Assembly (NCBI GenBank): GCA_028289725.1
Contig: JANQOH010000189.1
Location: forward strand, 1-7,832
From: Alphaproteobacteria bacterium
Lineage (GTDB): Bacteria > Pseudomonadota > Alphaproteobacteria > UBA7887
Direction: 5' to 3'
DNA: 7,832 nucleotides
Each line of letters begins with the position of its first letter. Positions within the stretch are counted from its first letter, which is position 1. The position numbers and the translations under genes are program-made. The notes below the pieces were generated by a model. The model was not told the DNA's origin, made no database searches, and was given only the letters and a program-made list of their open reading frames with translations. Shown here piece by piece: positions 5,294-7,832 of this stretch.

Positions 5294-7741
5294 CTAGTTT
5301 GGCTCGTCCATATTTCTCAGATCTTCCGCCGTAACGGGATCAATCTTATCGTCGTCGACAGAAATATCGACGTTGTCCTGGTTGTCCGCCGCGTTATCGT
5401 TGTTGTTATTGTTGTTATTGCTCTGCGGCGAAATATTCTGGGTTTGAGTTTGCTTTACGCGGCTGAGCACAATGTCGCAGTTATCGATGAGACGATCGAG
5501 TTTCTCAATACCGTCGTTAACGCAATCCTTGAGTTTCTGATTGCCAGAGAGCATATCCATATTATCAACCAAGTCCTTTGTGGACTTCATCTTCTCTCTC
5601 ATGTCCGCCGCGTAGATTCTGGCCTGTCCCAACTCCACCATAAGACCCGGCGGGAGACTAATAGGCACCTCTTTCTTGCCTTGCTTTACATTGTCCTTGT
5701 TTCGCTCGACAAACAACTGTTGCATGATGTCGATTCCAGAACCAATGGGCGACATTTGATCCGCCAGACGATAACCGGCAGTGCTGAGTTCATTGTCTGG
5801 ATGCATACCCAAATCGTCACCGAGCGGGACGTTCGGCTGCCATGTTTGTTTGTTAGAGTCGCCCCAATCGCGAAGGATATCCAAAGCTCCTACGAGTTTT
5901 TGGTCTTTGATGTCATTGCTATCCAAATTTAACTCGACCTTCTGAAGGTTCTTCCGGCCCTGCTTGACAATGGCTTCCGCCTGGGCCGCCCCGTTCTCCC
6001 GTAAGCCCTGTAAGCCGTCTTCCCACTCGCTCAGGCTTTTCAGGGATTCGTTTTTGTCATTGTTATCGCTGTCCCCATCCGAAGAGAAATAGTTTAAGAG
6101 CTTCGTCATGTTCTGGGGCAATTCATCATTGCCCTTGTCGGAGTCGATACCGGCCGACGAGAGCAGGCTCGCGCTCTCATTTCCGTCTTTCTTGACGTCG
6201 TCTTTGACGTCTTTCTTGATGTCATCCGCCGGTCCCTGACGCGGCGGCTCATTGGGGATGTAGTCTTTGGGGATGTCGTCCGCTTTCAGTGCAAACTTCT
6301 CGTTTACATTGTCGACATTGCCGGTCGCGGTCCGCATCGCCTTCGCGACATCGTCGTCGTCGCTATCATAATCGTAGATATCTTCGCTATCCTCATCAAT
6401 GACCACGACACCGGGATCTTCTTTCTTGCTTTTCTTGGGCTCCTCTTCGTCCTTTAATTCATCCAATATGTCATCGAAGAAGTTTAGATCCTCAAAGGTT
6501 AGCTCAGATACGGGCTGATTTTGGGGCGCGGACGCTTTCTTGTCGCGGTCCGCGAACATTTTCGCGCAATCAAGCCACATATCCTTGACGTCGTCCCAAT
6601 CTCCATGACGGCGTAGATCGAGAAGCCATCCATGGGCCGCCTGGCGCACGTCAGGCATATCTTCCGGAACGGTATTCAAGTTCTGCGCGACCGCATCGGA
6701 TATTACGTCGGTCATGCCAGGAACCTCGTCGCGTCCGATGTGCGTTTGCGCCCAATTCTTGGTGTCCAACGCGCTCTTAGGAGACCCGTACGCAAACGCC
6801 AAGAGCACCAACGACCTGATCTTCTTGCGGTCGGCATGATCCAACGTCTCGTTGGAGGAAAGGTCCATTAAATTGCTGACAACTTGGGCTTGGCGCGTGT
6901 TCCCGAATGCTTTATGCAGCCGCTCCGCGGCCGGCCCGTCTAAGAGGCCACGATCGACCAGGTCCTGCGCCGCCTCGGCGACATCGGGTGCGTCCTTGAT
7001 ATATTGGCGGTAAAAACCGGCTCTCAGCCAAGGCAGGGTCTCTCTGTTCAGAAACGCGTTATGGTATGCGCTTCTGTAGGCTGCGATGAGGGGCGCCGGG
7101 TCGTGCAGGGTGTCCGTCGTGATCTTTTTGTAGATCTTGAGCTTTTGGCCATGAACCGTTTGGCTCAGCCCCTGGCGAACGTCGGATGCGGCTTTGTGGG
7201 CTCTCCTGAAAGCGACCAGCTTGTCGTGGCTGGAGGTATCGCTATCGGCCGTTCTCATGGCTTCGGTGACAAAGACCCTGAGGGTCTGCATGCGGATCTT
7301 GTTCCGATCCTCCCGTTTGCGTATGCCGTGCTGGCCTTCCTTCCAAGTGTACTTCGGCACCGTCAGCAGATCCCCCAGCATCTTGTGCATCATTTTGTTG
7401 CCCTTGCCCTTGCCGAAGGCGAGGAGCCAATTCGCTTCCTTCCTCGAGAGCGCTTTTCTGTTTTGAAGCATGTGCGCCGTATCCGTGATGCGGTAATCGC
7501 GGCGATCCGAGAGCCAATACCTGGACTTTTTCCGGATGTCGTCCGGAGCCTCCATTTTCAGCAGGAAGGGGAAGGGTGCATTGGGATCGTTCTTGTGGAT
7601 CCCGCCGAGAGAGTTCTTGGAAGCCTGGCGCTGCTGCCCATCCGGAATGTCAGTCTTGTATGATTCTTCAGTCTTGTATGTATCGAATGATTGGGACGGC
7701 GTGCGATTCTTATGGCTGACACCGCGCGAAAATCCTGACAT
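5294..7741 (-). CDS. 815-aa modular helical protein; candidate type III effector
   Basis: I recognise no known family. Residues 1-60 are a Ser/Thr/Asn-rich, probably disordered N-terminus with no acidic residue in the first 19, compatible with a type III secretion signal; it has a 6-residue duplication (YKTEES, YKTDIP). Residues 64-430 are the helical domain shared with the 502-aa paralog. Residues 428-540 are an acidic, Lys/Asp-rich linker with runs such as DSDDDDV and a degenerate KKDVKDDVKKD repeat. Residues 541-765 are a second helical, probably coiled-coil domain (LSEWEDGLQGLRENG; LKDCVNDGIEKLDRLIDNCD) with no counterpart in the paralog. The tail (772-815) has a seven-Asn run and an acidic end. 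There is no signal peptide or membrane helix. The ATG at 7739-7741 has AGGGAG 6 nt upstream (7748-7753) and the same leader as the paralog. Effector function is inferred only from context. It could also be a secreted structural protein. Confidence 0.75.
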   Translation of the reverse strand: MSGFSRGVSHKNRTPSQSFDTYKTEESYKTDIPDGQQRQASKNSLGGIHKNDPNAPFPFLLKMEAPDDIRKKSRYWLSDRRDYRITDTAHMLQNRKALSRKEANWLLAFGKGKGNKMMHKMLGDLLTVPKYTWKEGQHGIRKREDRNKIRMQTLRVFVTEAMRTADSDTSSHDKLVAFRRAHKAASDVRQGLSQTVHGQKLKIYKKITTDTLHDPAPLIAAYRSAYHNAFLNRETLPWLRAGFYRQYIKDAPDVAEAAQDLVDRGLLDGPAAERLHKAFGNTRQAQVVSNLMDLSSNETLDHADRKKIRSLVLLAFAYGSPKSALDTKNWAQTHIGRDEVPGMTDVISDAVAQNLNTVPEDMPDVRQAAHGWLLDLRRHGDWDDVKDMWLDCAKMFADRDKKASAPQNQPVSELTFEDLNFFDDILDELKDEEEPKKSKKEDPGVVVIDEDSEDIYDYDSDDDDVAKAMRTATGNVDNVNEKFALKADDIPKDYIPNEPPRQGPADDIKKDVKDDVKKDGNESASLLSSAGIDSDKGNDELPQNMTKLLNYFSSDGDSDNNDKNESLKSLSEWEDGLQGLRENGAAQAEAIVKQGRKNLQKVELNLDSNDIKDQKLVGALDILRDWGDSNKQTWQPNVPLGDDLGMHPDNELSTAGYRLADQMSPIGSGIDIMQQLFVERNKDNVKQGKKEVPISLPPGLMVELGQARIYAADMREKMKSTKDLVDNMDMLSGNQKLKDCVNDGIEKLDRLIDNCDIVLSRVKQTQTQNISPQSNNNNNNNDNAADNQDNVDISVDDDKIDPVTAEDLRNMDEPN
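5396..5420 (-). repeat. Trinucleotide repeat encoding seven Asn
   Basis: AAC/AAT codons encode the Asn run at residues 775-781 of the 815-aa protein, followed by DNAAD. The 502-aa paralog has a similar Asn-run-plus-NAAD segment, but near its N-terminus instead. Confidence 0.7.
7650..7680 (-). repeat. 18-bp period tandem duplication in the N-terminal coding region
   Basis: TCAGTCTTGTATG occurs at 7650-7662 and again at 7668-7680, giving YKTEES and YKTDIP in the 815-aa protein. The 502-aa paralog lacks the extra residues and has only KADIPD, so this is an in-frame insertion in the presumed secretion-signal or chaperone-binding region. Confidence 0.8.
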
Positions 7742-7761
7742 CGTCTACTCCCTCAAATCGG

Positions 7762-7788
7762 TCGCCTGAGGATCGGGTGCTCAGGCGA
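7762..7788 (-). promoter_or_regulatory. Perfect 9-bp inverted repeat in the leader of the 815-aa gene
   Basis: Second copy of the TCGCCTGAG / CTCAGGCGA dyad with a 9-nt loop, at the same distance from the ATG as in the other copy and again overlapping the upstream stop codon (7781-7783). Confidence 0.55.
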
Positions 7789-7832
7789 ATTTCGTCGGCC
7801 GCACCGTCGGTTCGTCTGGCGACGGCGTCGGC
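7781..7832 (-). CDS. 3' end of an ORF entering from outside the window, possible chaperone
   Basis: Only the last 16 codons are visible, reading PTPSPDEPTVRPTKFA before the TGA at 7781-7783. The sequence is identical to the end of the remnant at 5048-5229, where the frame extends much further with coding-like composition. By analogy with the chaperone and 711-aa pair (35-bp gap), this ORF 39 bp before the 815-aa gene may be that protein's own chaperone. The visible tail is too short to show any fold, so this is inference. Confidence 0.35.
   Translation of the reverse strand, partial: PTPSPDEPTVRPTKFA

Larger units (their letters stand above)
7739..7832. repeat. 94-bp leader repeat, copy 2 (upstream of the 815-aa gene)
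   Basis: Identical to 5006-5099 over its whole visible length, in the same orientation, 2733 bp away. It includes the ribosome binding site (7748-7753) and the inverted repeat (7762-7770 and 7780-7788). It continues to the window edge, so its outer boundary is unknown. Confidence 0.95.

Noticed and set aside
7004..7663. Long plus-strand ORF (219 aa) opposite the 815-aa gene
   Set aside because: Same reason: it is the antisense shadow of the conserved N-terminal domain and carries no independent signals.

Overview
This is a GC-rich, proteobacterial-looking window in which every supportable gene lies on the minus strand. The anchoring call is a class I (CesT/SycE-like) type III secretion chaperone at 2632-3093. 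It sits 35 bp upstream of a large, unrecognised helical protein (711 aa, 461-2596), which is the usual layout of a chaperone and its dedicated effector. An IS5-family transposase remnant and gene duplication also mark this as an accessory, fast-evolving region. The genus cannot be fixed from the sequence. Rhizobia, Burkholderia-type bacteria or other host-associated proteobacteria would all fit, but I found no convincing tts box or Hrp/PIP box.

Layout, in the direction of transcription (high to low coordinates). (a) 7781-7832: the last codons of an ORF running in from beyond the window. (b) 5294-7741: an 815-aa paralog with a conserved N-terminal half, acidic linkers and a second helical domain. 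(c) 5048-5229: an open 3' remnant whose last part is identical to (a). (d) 3500-5008: a 502-aa paralog of (b), matching only its N-terminal half plus the start of the linker. It stops at an A6 run, and the homologous reading continues in another frame. (e) About 3203-3365: the C-terminal fragment of an IS5-family transposase, directly downstream of that frame-shifted tail. (f) A candidate sigma70-type promoter inside a perfect 9-bp inverted repeat (3115-3184), then the chaperone and the 711-aa protein. (g) 1-311: the start of a gene for an exported protein that runs off the left edge.

Interpretation: the window looks like a small cluster of candidate type III effectors built by tandem duplication of a unit made of the 3' end of an upstream ORF, a hairpin leader and an effector-like gene. 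One copy (502 aa) was then cut short by a frameshift and by an IS-associated deletion. The 94-bp leader, including the ATG, is identical in both copies, while the coding sequence changes from codon 2 onward to roughly 60% protein identity. No enzymatic domain was recognised in the 502-, 711- or 815-aa proteins. Their effector role is inferred from the adjacent chaperone and from Ser-rich or otherwise effector-like N-termini, not from recognised homology.
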